From NCBI RefSeq assembly GCF_000172415.1, contig NZ_ABLD01000005.1, forward strand, positions 62,001 to 126,000: 64,000 bases of DNA, written 5' to 3'. The stretch is from Paraburkholderia graminis C4D1M. GTDB taxonomy: Bacteria; Pseudomonadota; Gammaproteobacteria; Burkholderiales; Burkholderiaceae. This document shows, in pieces, positions 1 to 10,032 of the stretch; the stretch's first letter is position 1; each line of letters opens with the position of its first letter. A model generated the notes under the pieces. That model worked only from the letters and a program-made list of their open reading frames with translations, was not told where the DNA came from and searched no databases. Position numbers and translations under genes: made by a program.

Positions 1-281
1 AATGGTTCGCCGACGCGCGCGTGACGCCGGAGCGAGTGAGCACTTGCAATAGCCTGCCGGTGACGGTTCAGGCGGTTGTCAAAGGACTGGGCGTGGCCTT
101 GGTGCCGGTGCGCATCATCCAGTCGGAAGTCGACGCGCATCGGGTGCGGCAGCTTGTGGTTGCGCCGGAGGTCCCGGCGCATAGCGTCTCGATCTGCTAC
201 CAGGCGAGTGAGTTTGGGCCGGGAATCAAAAGGCTGGTCGATCTGATTCGTGAGTTGATCGCGCATCACGAGCTCTTCTGA
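1..281 (+). CDS. LysR-type regulator, C-terminal part (cut by window edge)
   Basis: The reading frame is open from the window edge to a TGA at 279-281 and carries the last ~90 residues of a LysR substrate-binding domain. The typical tail pattern is visible: a 'VKGLGVALVP' segment followed by the final strand and a helix ending in RELI. The N-terminal helix-turn-helix lies outside the window, so the regulated gene cannot be named. The family call is fairly safe; whether the full gene is intact is unknown. Confidence 0.7.
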   Translation, partial: WFADARVTPERVSTCNSLPVTVQAVVKGLGVALVPVRIIQSEVDAHRVRQLVVAPEVPAHSVSICYQASEFGPGIKRLVDLIRELIAHHELF

Positions 282-374
282 TCTCTCGGCCGATGCATTC
301 CGGCCAGGCGTGCGCGGCCCAGGCGATCGCACAGTATTAGCCGGAAAAGAGACGCTGGCGGTGTCGCGCGCTCG

Positions 375-690
375 TCAGCCGGCGAGCGAATCGCGCAGCG
401 CGCGGCGGACGACCTTGCCGGTTGCCGTCAGCGGCAGCGCGGCGACAAACAGTACTTTGCGCGGATATTCGTGTGCGCGAGCGCCGTTCTGACATGCGCC
501 TGCCGTTCGCGCACGAGTGTATCGCCAGGCGCGAAGCCGTCCTTGAGCACCACGAAGGCGCAAACGATTTCCGTGCGCCCGGCGTCGGGCGCGCCCACCA
601 CGGCGGCGGCCGGCACCGCCGGATGGCGGAGCAGCCAGTCCTCGATCGGTCCCGGACCGATGCGATAACCGGCGCTTGGTGTGTATTCGC
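375..690 (-). pseudogene. AMP-dependent acyl-CoA synthetase, C-terminal stump with frameshift
   Basis: The minus strand encodes the C-terminal lid domain of an ANL-superfamily acyl-CoA synthetase. 'GYRIGPGPIEDWLLRHP' and 'AAVVGAPDAGRTEIV' lie in one frame (about 676-480). The terminal part, 'HEYPRKVLFVAALPLTATGKVVRRALR', continues in another frame to the stop at 375, so at least one frameshift separates them. It retains the catalytic lysine motif (TGKV). The large N-terminal adenylation domain is absent upstream, where the sequence is unrelated, so this is a decayed gene end and not only an indel. Confidence 0.75.
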
Positions 691-848
691 GTGTGGCCCG
701 CGACAACGGACTTGGACCTGATGGCAACACGTTCCCGAAACAGTCCACGCCCCGTAGTGACATGCGTACGTTGTTATACAGGACAGGACACGCCGCATGA
801 AACAGCAGCACTGGTCGCCCCTCCCATCAAACCTCGCCAGCCCAACAC

Positions 849-1757
849 TCACTCGCGGCTCGGATGCCGATGCACAAAAGCGAGCAGCGTCTTGCGAAAG
901 TGGGAAGCCACCGCGCTTTGCGAGTCATCACGCGTAACGAGATGCAGTGGTGCGCGAAAAGCACGATCGCCCGCCACGCGACAGTAGCGCACGCTTTCCT
1001 GATGGTAGCGATGCATCGACGCGGGAACGAGCGAGATACCGCCGCCCGCCGCGACGAGGTTGATGGCCGTTACCATGCGCGGCACTTCCTCGACCACGTG
1101 CGGCTCGAAACCCTTTGACTGACAGGCGCTAATAAAATCCGCGTACATGCCGGGGGCGCCATGCCGACGCACGAAAATGAATGACTCGTTGGCAAGCTTC
1201 TGAAGCGCTATTGCCCGGCTGCTTATGAGCCGATGTCCTACGGGCAGCACCAGCAACATCCGTTCTTCAGCCAGCAGTTCGAACCGAAGACCTGCGGGCG
1301 TGTGAACCGGTTTGCGCAGAATCGCAGCATCCGCGCGGTCGTCTACCATCATTTCGATGATGTCCGCCGCGTTGACCTCCGTCATGTCGATTGCGACCTC
1401 AGGGTACAGCTCACGGAAATTGCGTATGGCGGTGGGCGTCAGAGGGTGGAACGCGGCCGAACTCGTGAGCGCGACGCGCACGGTGCCAATGTGCCCTTGC
1501 GCGACGCGGCGCGCCTGAATGACCGCATTGTCCAGTTCGAGCAGCACGGAACGGGCGCGTGCTGCGAACGTTTCACCTGCCGCCGTCAGCGCGACGCCGC
1601 GCGGCTGCCGCACGAAAAGCGCGAAGCCGAGTTCCTGTTCGAGTTCCTGGATCTGCTGCGACAGCGGAGGTTGCCGAATGTGCAGCCGGGCGGCGGCGCG
1701 CGTGAACTGGCCTTCTTCGGCGACCGCGAGGAAGTAGCGCAAATGTCTCAGTTCCAT
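849..1757 (-). CDS. LysR-type transcriptional regulator
   Basis: This is a full-length LysR protein of 302 aa. It starts MELRHLRYFLAVAEEGQFTR and has the classic winged HTH (residues 1-60, 'QPPLSQQIQELEQELGFALF') and a periplasmic-binding-like effector domain. The N-terminal sequence is of the BenM/CatM/CbbR type, which often senses small carboxylates. It is divergent from the MHS transporter gene starting at 1870, and the roughly 110-bp gap contains an ATAT-N7-ATAT dyad, so it probably controls that transporter and the coupled hydrolase. The inducer is unknown. Confidence 0.9.
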   Translation of the reverse strand: MELRHLRYFLAVAEEGQFTRAAARLHIRQPPLSQQIQELEQELGFALFVRQPRGVALTAAGETFAARARSVLLELDNAVIQARRVAQGHIGTVRVALTSSAAFHPLTPTAIRNFRELYPEVAIDMTEVNAADIIEMMVDDRADAAILRKPVHTPAGLRFELLAEERMLLVLPVGHRLISSRAIALQKLANESFIFVRRHGAPGMYADFISACQSKGFEPHVVEEVPRMVTAINLVAAGGGISLVPASMHRYHQESVRYCRVAGDRAFRAPLHLVTRDDSQSAVASHFRKTLLAFVHRHPSRE

Positions 1758-1769
1758 GGCTAGCCTGCT

Positions 1770-1784
1770 ATATGTTTTGGATAT
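1770..1784. promoter_or_regulatory. Candidate LysR box (T-N11-A dyad)
   Basis: ATAT at 1770-1773 and ATAT at 1781-1784 form an interrupted dyad matching the LysR T-N11-A rule (T1771, A1783). It lies 12 bp upstream of the LysR start and about 85 bp before the MHS transporter ATG, in the divergent promoter region. Assignment rests on position and symmetry only. Confidence 0.4.
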
Positions 1785-1869
1785 GGCAACCGCGTCTCAT
1801 ATGTATTTTACATTGGTGACTTCAGCACGTACTCTTTATTCGCAGGCAGCCGAAAACAAAAGGAGACAC

Positions 1870-3219
1870 ATGCAAACCGTTATGCAAGCGGTCACGCCCG
1901 CTGCGGCCGCGCCGCCGCTGAGCCGTTCACAGATGCGCCGTGCGGTGCTTGCTTCAGTCATCGGCAATGGCCTTGAGTGGTTCGACTTTCTGATCTATGG
2001 GTATTTCGCCAGGGTCATTGCACAGGTGTTCTTTCCTGCGAACAACAGCTTTGTGTCGATCACATTGACGCTCGCCACGTTTGCAATCGGCTTCCTGGTG
2101 CGGCCGCTCGGCGGCATTGTTATCGGCGCGTGCGCCGATCGTTACGGGCGCCGCAAGACCCTGTCGCTGCTGATTCTTCTAATGGCGCTGAGTACGCTGA
2201 TGATGGGCCTCACACCCAGCTACGCGACTATCGGGATTGCTGCGCCGCTCATTGTGATTGTCGCGCGCATTCTGCAGGGGTTGTCGGTGGGTGGAGAGTT
2301 CGCAACCGCAGCCGCAATGCTCACGGAATATGCGCCGCCTCGGCGCAAGATGTTCTTCGGCAGTTTTCAAATGACATCGCAGGCCGTCGCGCTCCTGCTC
2401 TCATCGCTCTGCTCGCTGCTCCTCACCACGCGGCTCTCGCACGAATCGCTGGTGTCGTGGGGCTGGCGCGTGCCGTTCCTGCTCGGCGCGCTCGTCGGTC
2501 CGGTGGGCTTCTATATCCGGCACAAAGTAGGTGAGTCGCCGGAATTTCTTCAGCTGCGCGAGCGGCTCGGACACGCACCGCGTCAGTCGCTTCGCACGTT
2601 CATTCGTGAGCGCGGCGATGCGGCGCTGTGCGCGATGGGTGTCATCATCGTTGGAGCCGCAACGAACTACCTGTGGCATTCGTACATGCCGCTGTATGTC
2701 GAGCACCAGCTGCATTTGCCGCTGAAAAACGCGTTGTTCGGCACGGCCATGTCGGGCCTCATCGGGATTGTCGGCTATCCGCTGGCGGGGCGTCTTGCCG
2801 ACCGTTTCGGCGCATATCGTCTGTTTTTCCCGGTCACGATAGCGTGGGTGTGCGTTGCCTATCCGCTCTTTGCATGGGTACTCGCCGCGCCGTCCGCTGA
2901 ACGTGTGTTCACCGCGCAAATGATTGCGACTGTCGTGCTGAGCCTCATGTCAGGTGCGCACCCCGGCATGCTCACGCAGCTTTTTCCGACCTCGACGCGC
3001 TCGACAGGCGTTGCGCTCTCTTACAACGTGGCGGTCACGCTGTTCGGCGGTCTTGCGCCCCTCACGGTTTCGACGTTGATCGACGTTACCGGCTCGCGGT
3101 TGGTCCCGGCATGGTATCTGATCTGCGCAGGCGTCATTTCGCTGCTGCTCGTTGGACTGACGGCCTCGGGGCGGCGCCTCGTTCGCAAGCCTGATCTCTG
3201 GCTGGCCGACGGTCAATGA
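1870..3219 (+). CDS. MHS-family MFS transporter (metabolite:H+ symporter)
   Basis: The product is a 449-aa, 12-TM major facilitator protein. The 'VIGNGLEWFDFLIYGYFA' motif in TM1 is the hallmark of the MHS family (ProP, ShiA, KgtP, CitA), and 'DRYGRRK' near residue 92 is the loop 2-3 signature. I chose the ATG at 1870 over an in-frame start at 1756 because AGGAGA sits 6-7 bp upstream. The family imports organic acids or osmolytes with protons. The stop overlaps the next gene's ATG (ATGA at 3216-3219), so the two are translationally coupled. The substrate is not deducible. Confidence 0.9.
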   Translation: MQTVMQAVTPAAAAPPLSRSQMRRAVLASVIGNGLEWFDFLIYGYFARVIAQVFFPANNSFVSITLTLATFAIGFLVRPLGGIVIGACADRYGRRKTLSLLILLMALSTLMMGLTPSYATIGIAAPLIVIVARILQGLSVGGEFATAAAMLTEYAPPRRKMFFGSFQMTSQAVALLLSSLCSLLLTTRLSHESLVSWGWRVPFLLGALVGPVGFYIRHKVGESPEFLQLRERLGHAPRQSLRTFIRERGDAALCAMGVIIVGAATNYLWHSYMPLYVEHQLHLPLKNALFGTAMSGLIGIVGYPLAGRLADRFGAYRLFFPVTIAWVCVAYPLFAWVLAAPSAERVFTAQMIATVVLSLMSGAHPGMLTQLFPTSTRSTGVALSYNVAVTLFGGLAPLTVSTLIDVTGSRLVPAWYLICAGVISLLLVGLTASGRRLVRKPDLWLADGQ

Positions 3220-4258
3220 GCGGCGCGATGAATCTTGTAATGGACAGCGATGCACGGCCACGCAACGAAGTGCCCGTGCAGGTGGTGGCCAGCGAACGGT
3301 TGATCGTATCGAACGCGCGCGGTGAGGCGGCCGTGCCGCTTTTCAAAGGCGGCAGTGCGCGCCCCACCGAGGTGACTCGAGTGGTCGTAATGCTGCACGG
3401 AAGACTTCGCGATGCGGATGCGTATCTGCAATCCACGCAGTGTGCGCGGCGTCGTCGAGTGTCGAGCCCGACAGCGTGATCCTCGCCGTACCCCAGTTTC
3501 TGGCGACGGCCGATGTCCAGCATCATTCGTTGCCGGCCAACTGTCTGCACTGGGAATGGACCTCGTGGATGGGCGGTCTCGATGCGATCGGGCCAGCGCC
3601 GCTGAGCTCTTTCGATGTACTCGACGCGCTGATCGAACACTACGTGCGTGACGGCGCTTATCCGAAGGTGCGGGAGATCGTCATTGCCGGGCATTCCGGC
3701 GGGGCACAGGTCGCGCATCGTCACGCGATACTCAGCGACGCCGCCGCGCGATGCAGGGCGGCGGGAGTGAACGTGCGTTATGTCATTGCGAATCCGTCGT
3801 CGTATGTGTACTTCGACGCTTGGCGTCCGCACTGTACAGACGGATCGAACGCAGACGCACGCGCCGCTTGCACCGGGTTCAACGCATGGAAGTACGGCAC
3901 GGAAGGGTTGCCGCGCTATGCAAAGGGACTGGATGTCCAACAGCTCGAATACCGTTATGTCGTTCGGGACGTAACTTACCTGCTCGGCACGCACGACAAC
4001 GATCCGGCTCATCAGGCTCTCGACCGCTCATGCGAGGCCATGATGCAGGGCCCGCATCGACTCGCAAGGGGCCGCGCCTATTTCGCGTATCTGTGCAGAC
4101 GGCATCCGCAACTGCGTCATCAACTAGTCGAGGTGGCGGGCGCGGCGCACAGCGGTGACGCGATGTTCGTGTCGCAGGCGGGTGTGCAGGCGCTCTTCGG
4201 CACAACTGCACGGCTTATCGACACCGGCGTCGTGCATGACGGCCGCGCGCTCGAATAG
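3216..4258 (+). pseudogene. Alpha/beta hydrolase, split by one frameshift
   Basis: The gene starts at the ATGA overlap with the MHS transporter. The first frame gives ~78 residues including 'VVVMLHGRLRDADAYL', the oxyanion-hole strand and HG motif. The reading then continues one base out of register from about 3446, as 'SSVEPDSVILAVPQF', to the stop at 4258. The downstream part has the nucleophile elbow 'GHSGG' and a late His in 'GAAHSGD'. A single missing base near 3441-3450 restores one ~345-aa protein. It may be a true mutation or a sequence error. Coupling to the transporter suggests that it hydrolyses an ester or amide brought in by it (inference). Confidence 0.7.
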
Positions 4259-4317
4259 CGACAGCGGCGCGAACGCATAGCAACAACATAACCAGCCAAT
4301 CGTTTCAGGAGACGAAG

Positions 4318-5973
4318 ATGATCAGAAGATCGCTCGGGTGGGCGCTCGCCTTCACCTTTTGCATCAGCGGATGCGGCGGCAATGGACCGACCAGCGAGAA
4401 TCCAGGCGGTTCGACGCCTGCGCCCACCGCGGCCACGCAATGCAGCGCGTTGAGCGGGCTGTCGATTCCTGCGTCCTCGATTGCTGAACCGACCAGCGGC
4501 GCGACGATTACCAGCGCGACGCTAGTCGAAACGAGCGGCGAATACTGCCAGGTGAACGGTGCAATCGCCCCGGTCGACCCGACTGCGCCTTCCATCAAAT
4601 TCCAGGTCAACCTCCCGACCAGGTGGAATCACAAGGCGCTGCATTATGGCGGCGGCGGTTTCGACGGCACGCTGATCACCGGTGTCGATCCGCTCGACAT
4701 GGCCCCGACCGGCACATCCACGCCGCTCGCAAACGGCTATGTGACCTTCGGCGACGACTCGGGGCATCAGAGCTCGAGCATTACGGACGGCAAGTTCGCC
4801 GCCAACGACGAGTCGCTTGCGAACTACGGCGGCTTGAGCCTCAAGAAGACACACGACGTCGCCATGGCGCTGATCAAAAAGCGCTACGCGAGCGCGCCCG
4901 GCAAGGTCTATTTCTTCGGCAGTTCGACGGGTGGACGCGATGGTCTGAGCGAAGCGCAGCGCTGGCCGCAGGACTACGACGGCATTGTGGTGAACCGTCC
5001 CGCGCTCAACTATACGGGGCTTCGTCTGAGCAATGTCGTGCTCGGCCGGGCGCTTTATCTGAATGGCGGTGCGGGTTGGCTCGACGTGGCGAAAACGGTG
5101 CTGCTGCAGAACGCGGTCATGACCGCATGTGATGCGCTCGACGGCGTTGCCGACGGCGTCATCGCGAACGTGGCGGCGTGCAAGGCACAGTCGGCCACGG
5201 TGCTGGCATCGCTGCGCTGCCCGAGCGGCGCGGACTCGGGCGATACCTGTCTGTCTGACGCGCAGATCGCGACCGTGCAGACCATTGCTGCGCCGCTGCA
5301 ATTGCCTTATCCGCTTGCTAACGGCGTGATGCGTTATGCCGGCTACAACATTCTCGCCGGTTCAGTCTTCGCTGGGCCAAATACCACGCGCGATCTCGGC
5401 GAGTCCAGAGTCCCTGCAAACCCAGCGGGGAAGAAGGACGCTAACCAATGGGTAACGGGCGACCAGTGGGTCAAGTACTTCGTCACGCGCGTGCCGACTT
5501 TCGATTCATTGACATTCGACCCGCTGAATCCCGGTACGTACCAGTCGCGAGTGCAAACCGTGTCGGCGCTCACGGACGCGACCAGCACCGACTTGAGCGC
5601 CTATGTCGCGAAAGGCGGCAAGCTGATCATGACGCACGGTCTTGCAGACGAGATTGTCAGCACTGACTCGAGCACGGATTACTACAATGGACTTGTGCAG
5701 CGCTTCGGACAGAGCACGGTGGATGGGTTCGCACGCTTCTACCTGATGCCGGGCGTAGGCCACGGCACGGGACCGTTTCATCCGGCCGTCGATTCCCTTT
5801 CCGCACTCGATCAATGGGTAGAGACCGGCAAGGCGCCCGAAACCCTCTCGATGAGCGATCTGAACGCCGCAACGCTCGGTAGAACGAGGCCGCTTTGCCG
5901 TTATCCGCTATGGCCAAAGTACATTGGCGGAGATATCAATGTGGCCGCGAGCTTCCAGTGCGCTAGCTCCTGA
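4318..5973 (+). CDS. Tannase/feruloyl esterase family lipoprotein
   Basis: The product is a 551-aa exported protein with a lipoprotein signal (lipobox near 'CISGC' at residue ~19) and a low-complexity linker, then a tannase-family catalytic domain. The nucleophile motif is GSSTGGR, the acidic residue lies in a 'GLADEIVSTDSS' context, and the His is in 'GVGHGTGPF'. Canonical members carry paired cysteines next to Ser and His (CS-D-HC motif); here both are absent (GSS and GHG). The family hydrolyses esters of hydroxycinnamic or gallic acids or related polyesters. A GGAGA ribosome-binding site precedes the ATG. It lies on the same strand 59 bp after the hydrolase and may be one unit with it. Confidence 0.85.
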   Translation: MIRRSLGWALAFTFCISGCGGNGPTSENPGGSTPAPTAATQCSALSGLSIPASSIAEPTSGATITSATLVETSGEYCQVNGAIAPVDPTAPSIKFQVNLPTRWNHKALHYGGGGFDGTLITGVDPLDMAPTGTSTPLANGYVTFGDDSGHQSSSITDGKFAANDESLANYGGLSLKKTHDVAMALIKKRYASAPGKVYFFGSSTGGRDGLSEAQRWPQDYDGIVVNRPALNYTGLRLSNVVLGRALYLNGGAGWLDVAKTVLLQNAVMTACDALDGVADGVIANVAACKAQSATVLASLRCPSGADSGDTCLSDAQIATVQTIAAPLQLPYPLANGVMRYAGYNILAGSVFAGPNTTRDLGESRVPANPAGKKDANQWVTGDQWVKYFVTRVPTFDSLTFDPLNPGTYQSRVQTVSALTDATSTDLSAYVAKGGKLIMTHGLADEIVSTDSSTDYYNGLVQRFGQSTVDGFARFYLMPGVGHGTGPFHPAVDSLSALDQWVETGKAPETLSMSDLNAATLGRTRPLCRYPLWPKYIGGDINVAASFQCASS

Positions 5974-6340
5974 CGCGCAATTGCTTTACGCCGCGTGCAG
6001 GACGGCGCCACGATCGGCGCCAGGCGGTCGCTCACAGCATATCGTGGAACGAGTCGGAATTTTGGTGTCGATCACGGCCCCGAAGGTGCAGATTGTCAGC
6101 AGGCGCTAATTTCTGCATGGGGCGCAGGTGGTCGGAGGTTTAAATCCACTCGCCCCGACCAGTGGGCCAACGGCCGATCGGCAAACAATAGCAGTCGCCA
6201 ATGATACGACCGTTCGCCGCGGTTCGAAATGCTGCCAGCTTCTCTGTAGCGCCTCGGCAGCGGTCTGCGTTCATCATGCAGTCAGCGCGCATAGTTCAAT
6301 CGGTTGCTCGCCGCCCTATACGGACCCAGCGTCTACCACG
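5974..6340. other. Non-coding junction region holding a tRNA-Pro fragment
   Basis: No convincing gene lies between the tannase stop and the point where aldehyde dehydrogenase homology begins (~6341). The only recognisable content is the fossil tRNA-Pro 3' half at 6112-6161, listed separately. Open frames here do not resemble any family I know. Confidence 0.6.
6112..6161 (+). pseudogene. 3' half of a tRNA-Pro(GGG) gene (possible attachment-site scar)
   Basis: The 50 bases fold exactly like the 3' half of a tRNA. There is a 5-bp anticodon stem (6112-6116 with 6124-6128), a 7-base loop ATGGGGC with anticodon GGG, and a 5-base variable loop. The T arm has stem 6134-6138/6146-6150 and loop TTTAAAT, followed by the 3' acceptor strand CGCCCCG, discriminator A and an encoded CCA. 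The acceptor sequence and anticodon fit proteobacterial tRNA-Pro. The 5' half (acceptor strand and D arm) is not recognisable upstream. The T stem has one mismatch and the T loop has TTT for TTC, so it is decaying. Confidence 0.75.
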
Positions 6341-6772
6341 CTGGAAGGGGCGCGAATCACGACGGGCGGTGCCCGCAGTCCTCGATTTGAAGAGGGGTTC
6401 TTCGTCGAGCCTACCGTATTCGCAGGCGTGACAGCCGACATGACGATTGCCCGCGAAGAAATTTTCGGCCCCGTCGCGTCGATCATCGCGTACGACGACG
6501 TCGACCAGGCGGTGGCATTGGCGAACGATACCGACTTCGGGCTGAGCGGTACGGTGTTCACCAGCGACGTCGAGCGCGGTTATGCAATGGCGCGGCGGAT
6601 CAGAACCGGCAACGTTTCCGTCAACGGACTGGAGATGGCGCCTAACGTGCCGTTTGGCGGCTTCAAGCAATCGGGGATCGGTAGAGAGGGAGGTCCAGAG
6701 GGCTTGCACGCATTCCTGGAAGACCAGGCGATCTATCTTCCTGCCGGTTTGCCGCGCGCGCGGCAGGAGTGA
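6341..6772 (+). pseudogene. Aldehyde dehydrogenase, C-terminal third only
   Basis: From about residue 'GARITTGG' the frame matches the C-terminal ~140 residues of the NAD(P)-dependent ALDH superfamily: 'EEGFFVEPTVF', 'EEIFGPVASI', 'GLSGTVFTSD' and 'PFGGFKQSGIGREGG'. The N-terminal cofactor domain and the catalytic Cys region are missing; upstream is the tRNA-Pro fragment and unrelated DNA. It is followed within 5 bp by a choline dehydrogenase-like GMC gene, an order resembling betBA-type alcohol/aldehyde oxidation pairs. The missing two thirds make it non-functional. Confidence 0.85.
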
Positions 6773-6776
6773 CGTG

Positions 6777-8421
6777 ATGGACTACGACTACATTGTGGTC
6801 GGCGCCGGGAGCGCTGGCTGCGTGACGGCGAACCGACTGGTTCGCGAGTGGCGGGCGAAAGTGCTGCTGGTGGAAGCAGGGCCGCCGGCTAACAGCGCGC
6901 TGATCCGTATGCCCGCTGGGACGTTCAAAATGCTGTTCAACGGTAGCCCGCTTATAAAACGCTACGCGTCGGCCCCGCAGGCGTCGCTGGGTGGTCGCGC
7001 GGTCTCCATTCCGCAGGGCAATGTTGTCGGCGGCGGCAGCTCCGTGAATGCGATGGCTTATACCAGGGGATCGCGTACCGACTACGAACGCTGGGTCGCC
7101 GCTACGGGTGATCCGGGCTGGTCGTGGGAAGGGTTATTGCCGTATTTCCGCAAACAGGAAGGCAACCAGCGACTCGACAACGAGGCGCACGGCGCCGACG
7201 GCCCACTGAAGGTCTCGGACCCGTTGTACAAAGCCGATGTGGCGGACCGGTTTGTGCGTGCCATGCAGCGCAAGGGCTTGCCGTTCGCGACGGACTTCAA
7301 TGCCGGAACGCTGCGCGGAGTCGGGTATATGCAGACGACTACGCACAGGGGGCAACGCTGCAGTGCTGCAGATGCGTTCCTTGCGCCGGTCATGTCCGAT
7401 CCGCTGCTGTCCCTGGTCACACAAGCCAATGTGCATCGCATTGTTTTCGAGGGAGAACGCGCGGTCGGTGTCGAATACACGGCAGGCGGCGCGCTCGTGC
7501 AGGCGCGGGCGTCGTGCGAAGTGATTGTCTGCGCCGGCGCTTTCGCGACGCCCAAGCTGCTGATGTTGTCGGGCATCGGTCCCGCAGCCCATCTGCGCGA
7601 ACACGGCGTGGAGGTGCGGGTCGACTCGCCGGGCGTGGGCGAAAACCTGCAGGACCATAACGTCGCGGTGGTCTCGATGACCACGCACGGGCAGCACGGT
7701 TACTTCGGCGAGGATCGCGGAGCACGTGCCCTATGGAACGGGCTGCAATACCTTGCTTTCCATAATGGTCCCATTGCGTCGAACGGTGCGGAAACGATGG
7801 CGTTCGTGAACCTCAGCGTTCCCGGACGGCGAACCGGACCTGCAGCTCTATTGCGTTGGGGTTATGTGGCCCGATCCGCAGGCTCCAAAGCCGTCCTACG
7901 GCATGACGCTGATGGCGAATCTCGTGCGGCCGCGTTCACGCGGAACCGTGCGGCTGAAATCGGCCGACCCGACAGACGATGCATTGGTCGATCCCAACTG
8001 GCTCCACGATGACGAAGACACGAAGCGGCTCGTCGAAGCGATCCGGTATCTGAGAGGAATCGCGGCTCACGAACCTTTCGCGTCTATCGTAAAGGCCGAA
8101 GTGGGGCCGGGGCTCCAGCTCCAGTCGGACGACGAACTGTCCGAGTACATCAGGCGGACGACGGAATCCAACTATCATCCGGTCGGCACATGCAGGATGG
8201 GGCATCCTGACGATCCGATGTCAGTCCTGACGCCGGATCTCCAAGTGAAAGGCGTCACCGGGTTGCGTGTGTTCGATGCATCGATGATGCCGTCGATCAT
8301 TAGCTCCAATACGAATGCGACGGTAATGGCGGTCGCGGATAGAGCGGTGGACATCATGATGTCGAGCGCAACCGTGTCACCTGCGGCGAGCGACCGTTCG
8401 TATGCAATGCAGCCCGAGTGA
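6777..8421 (+). pseudogene. GMC oxidoreductase (choline dehydrogenase-like), one frameshift
   Basis: This is an FAD-dependent alcohol dehydrogenase of the GMC family. The N-terminus has the dinucleotide motif 'YIVVGAGSAGCVTANRL' and then 'GNVVGGGSSVNAM' (GMC signature 1). Signature 2 is in 'AGAFATPKLLMLSGIGP'. The C-terminal half, with 'NYHPVGTCRMG' (active-site His) and 'ASMMPSIISSNTNAT', lies in a frame one base away; the shift falls near 7818-7830 in a CCCGG stretch. Removing one C would restore a ~547-aa protein, the usual family length. No other damage is visible, so a sequence error is possible. The natural partner would be the ALDH stump upstream. Confidence 0.8.
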
Positions 8422-8472
8422 AGCGATGACAGACACACGTGATGCTGCGAGCGATCTTTGCGAGGTGGAGAA

Positions 8473-9966
8473 ATGACGTCAAGCGCACGCCGTCCACTCG
8501 TTATGGTGGCACTTGATGGGAACGTTGAATATGTGAACGACACGTTCGTGGAATCGCTCGGGTGGTCCCGCGAAGCCGTGCTTAATGCGCCAGCGTCGTC
8601 GCTACTTGCAGATATACCTAAGGCCGTCCTGCTCGATATCCAGAAAACGGTGCGGGCTAATCGCCCATGGATTGGATTCCTCGCTTACCGAACGGTGACT
8701 GGTGAGGTTTTTTGGGCCCGATCGAATCTGATGCCCAGCCGTTCCGGCAAACGGGCAATTGCGATGATCGAACCCATCGAACTTGCGGAGGCCGCCGACG
8801 TAGCCCACGCCTACCGAATGATCGGTGACGGCAGCAGGGACTGGTCTGTACACGGCGGAAGAGTTCGGAAGAAAAGAGGGTTCTTTTCGCCGTCCGGCGC
8901 CATACGCATAAGTTTGCGTTGGAAGATTGCGAGTGTCGTGCTGGGGCTGTTGCTGGCATCGTTCTCGGCGTGCATTGCATCTTCCAATGGAGTACGTCTT
9001 GAAACTATATGCGCCGTGCTGCTCTCTGTCTTCGTCATTGCCGGTTGGCTTTTGACAAAAATGGTTTATCGGCCTTTGCGCGAAATCACCCGGGTGGCTA
9101 TTGGTCTGGCGGCAGGACAGCTCGACATTGCGCCTGGCTTGCCGCGTGATGACGAATTAGGGGACGTCCTGCTGCTACTCAACCAGGCGATCCTGAACTT
9201 GCGGACAACGGTAGCCGATGTGCGTGACGGGGTGATCCATGTATCCTCGGGGACCGAGACGCTATCTGGCGGAAATCGTGACCTGTCCGAACGGACCGAT
9301 CAACAGGTTAGTAGTATTCAGAATACTGCAGCTAGTGTCGAGCAGCTCAACGCGACGATTTTGAACAATACGGAGGCGGCAAGGGAGGCGGATCGACTTG
9401 CGCAGGAATCCACGGTTGTGGCGCGTGCGGGAGGAGAGATAGTCGAGCGGATGGTCGAGATCATGCGGCAGGTTGATGCGTCCAGCTCGGAAAGCGGGAG
9501 CATACTGGGCGTGATCGATGGGATAGCGTATCAGACCAACATTCTTGCTCTAAACGCCGCAGTGGAAGCGGCTCGTGCGGGACCAGGCGGGCGCAGCTTT
9601 GCGGTCGTGGCCGCCGAGGTGAGGGCTCTTGCTCAGCGAAGCGCGGCGGCCGCCAATGAAATCCGTAGCCTTGCCACAAATAGCGTAAATCTGGCCCAGG
9701 AGGGCCGCGGCGTCGCAGAAAGAGCCGGCGCGAAAATGCGGGAAACGGAGGCCGCCGTAACCACAGTCTGCAACCTGATTGGTGAGATAAAGGATGCGTG
9801 TGCCGAACAACGGCATGGCATGGTGCAGATCGAAGAGGCCATAACGGCGATTGACGTGACGACGCAACGGAATTCGGCGCTGGTAGACGCCGTTGCTTCG
9901 ATATCCGAAGAAATCCGTCTGAAAGCGGCCGGCGTCGCGCAAGCCGTCTCCCTCTTCGACATCTGA
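8473..9966 (+). CDS. Methyl-accepting chemotaxis protein with N-terminal PAS (Aer-like)
   Basis: The product is a 497-aa chemoreceptor. Residues ~8-95 form a cytosolic PAS domain ('[18 protein letters not shown]...'), two membrane segments lie at ~150-170 and ~176-195, a HAMP domain spans ~196-250, and the signalling coil follows with its hairpin tip ('[20 protein letters not shown]', ~346-365). This layout is that of Aer-type energy/redox sensors, which bind FAD in the PAS domain. After the tip the usual 'GEQGRGFAVVA' reads [11 protein letters not shown]. The ATG at 8473 follows AGGTGGAG; an upstream TTG in frame is less likely. No CheW-binding C-terminal pentapeptide is evident. Confidence 0.9.
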   Translation: MTSSARRPLVMVALDGNVEYVNDTFVESLGWSREAVLNAPASSLLADIPKAVLLDIQKTVRANRPWIGFLAYRTVTGEVFWARSNLMPSRSGKRAIAMIEPIELAEAADVAHAYRMIGDGSRDWSVHGGRVRKKRGFFSPSGAIRISLRWKIASVVLGLLLASFSACIASSNGVRLETICAVLLSVFVIAGWLLTKMVYRPLREITRVAIGLAAGQLDIAPGLPRDDELGDVLLLLNQAILNLRTTVADVRDGVIHVSSGTETLSGGNRDLSERTDQQVSSIQNTAASVEQLNATILNNTEAAREADRLAQESTVVARAGGEIVERMVEIMRQVDASSSESGSILGVIDGIAYQTNILALNAAVEAARAGPGGRSFAVVAAEVRALAQRSAAAANEIRSLATNSVNLAQEGRGVAERAGAKMRETEAAVTTVCNLIGEIKDACAEQRHGMVQIEEAITAIDVTTQRNSALVDAVASISEEIRLKAAGVAQAVSLFDI

Positions 9967-10032
9967 GATCAAACTGGACGTGGGTCGCAGGACGCACTGG
10001 TTGACCGCATAAAGACCGCGGCAGCAGCTCTT

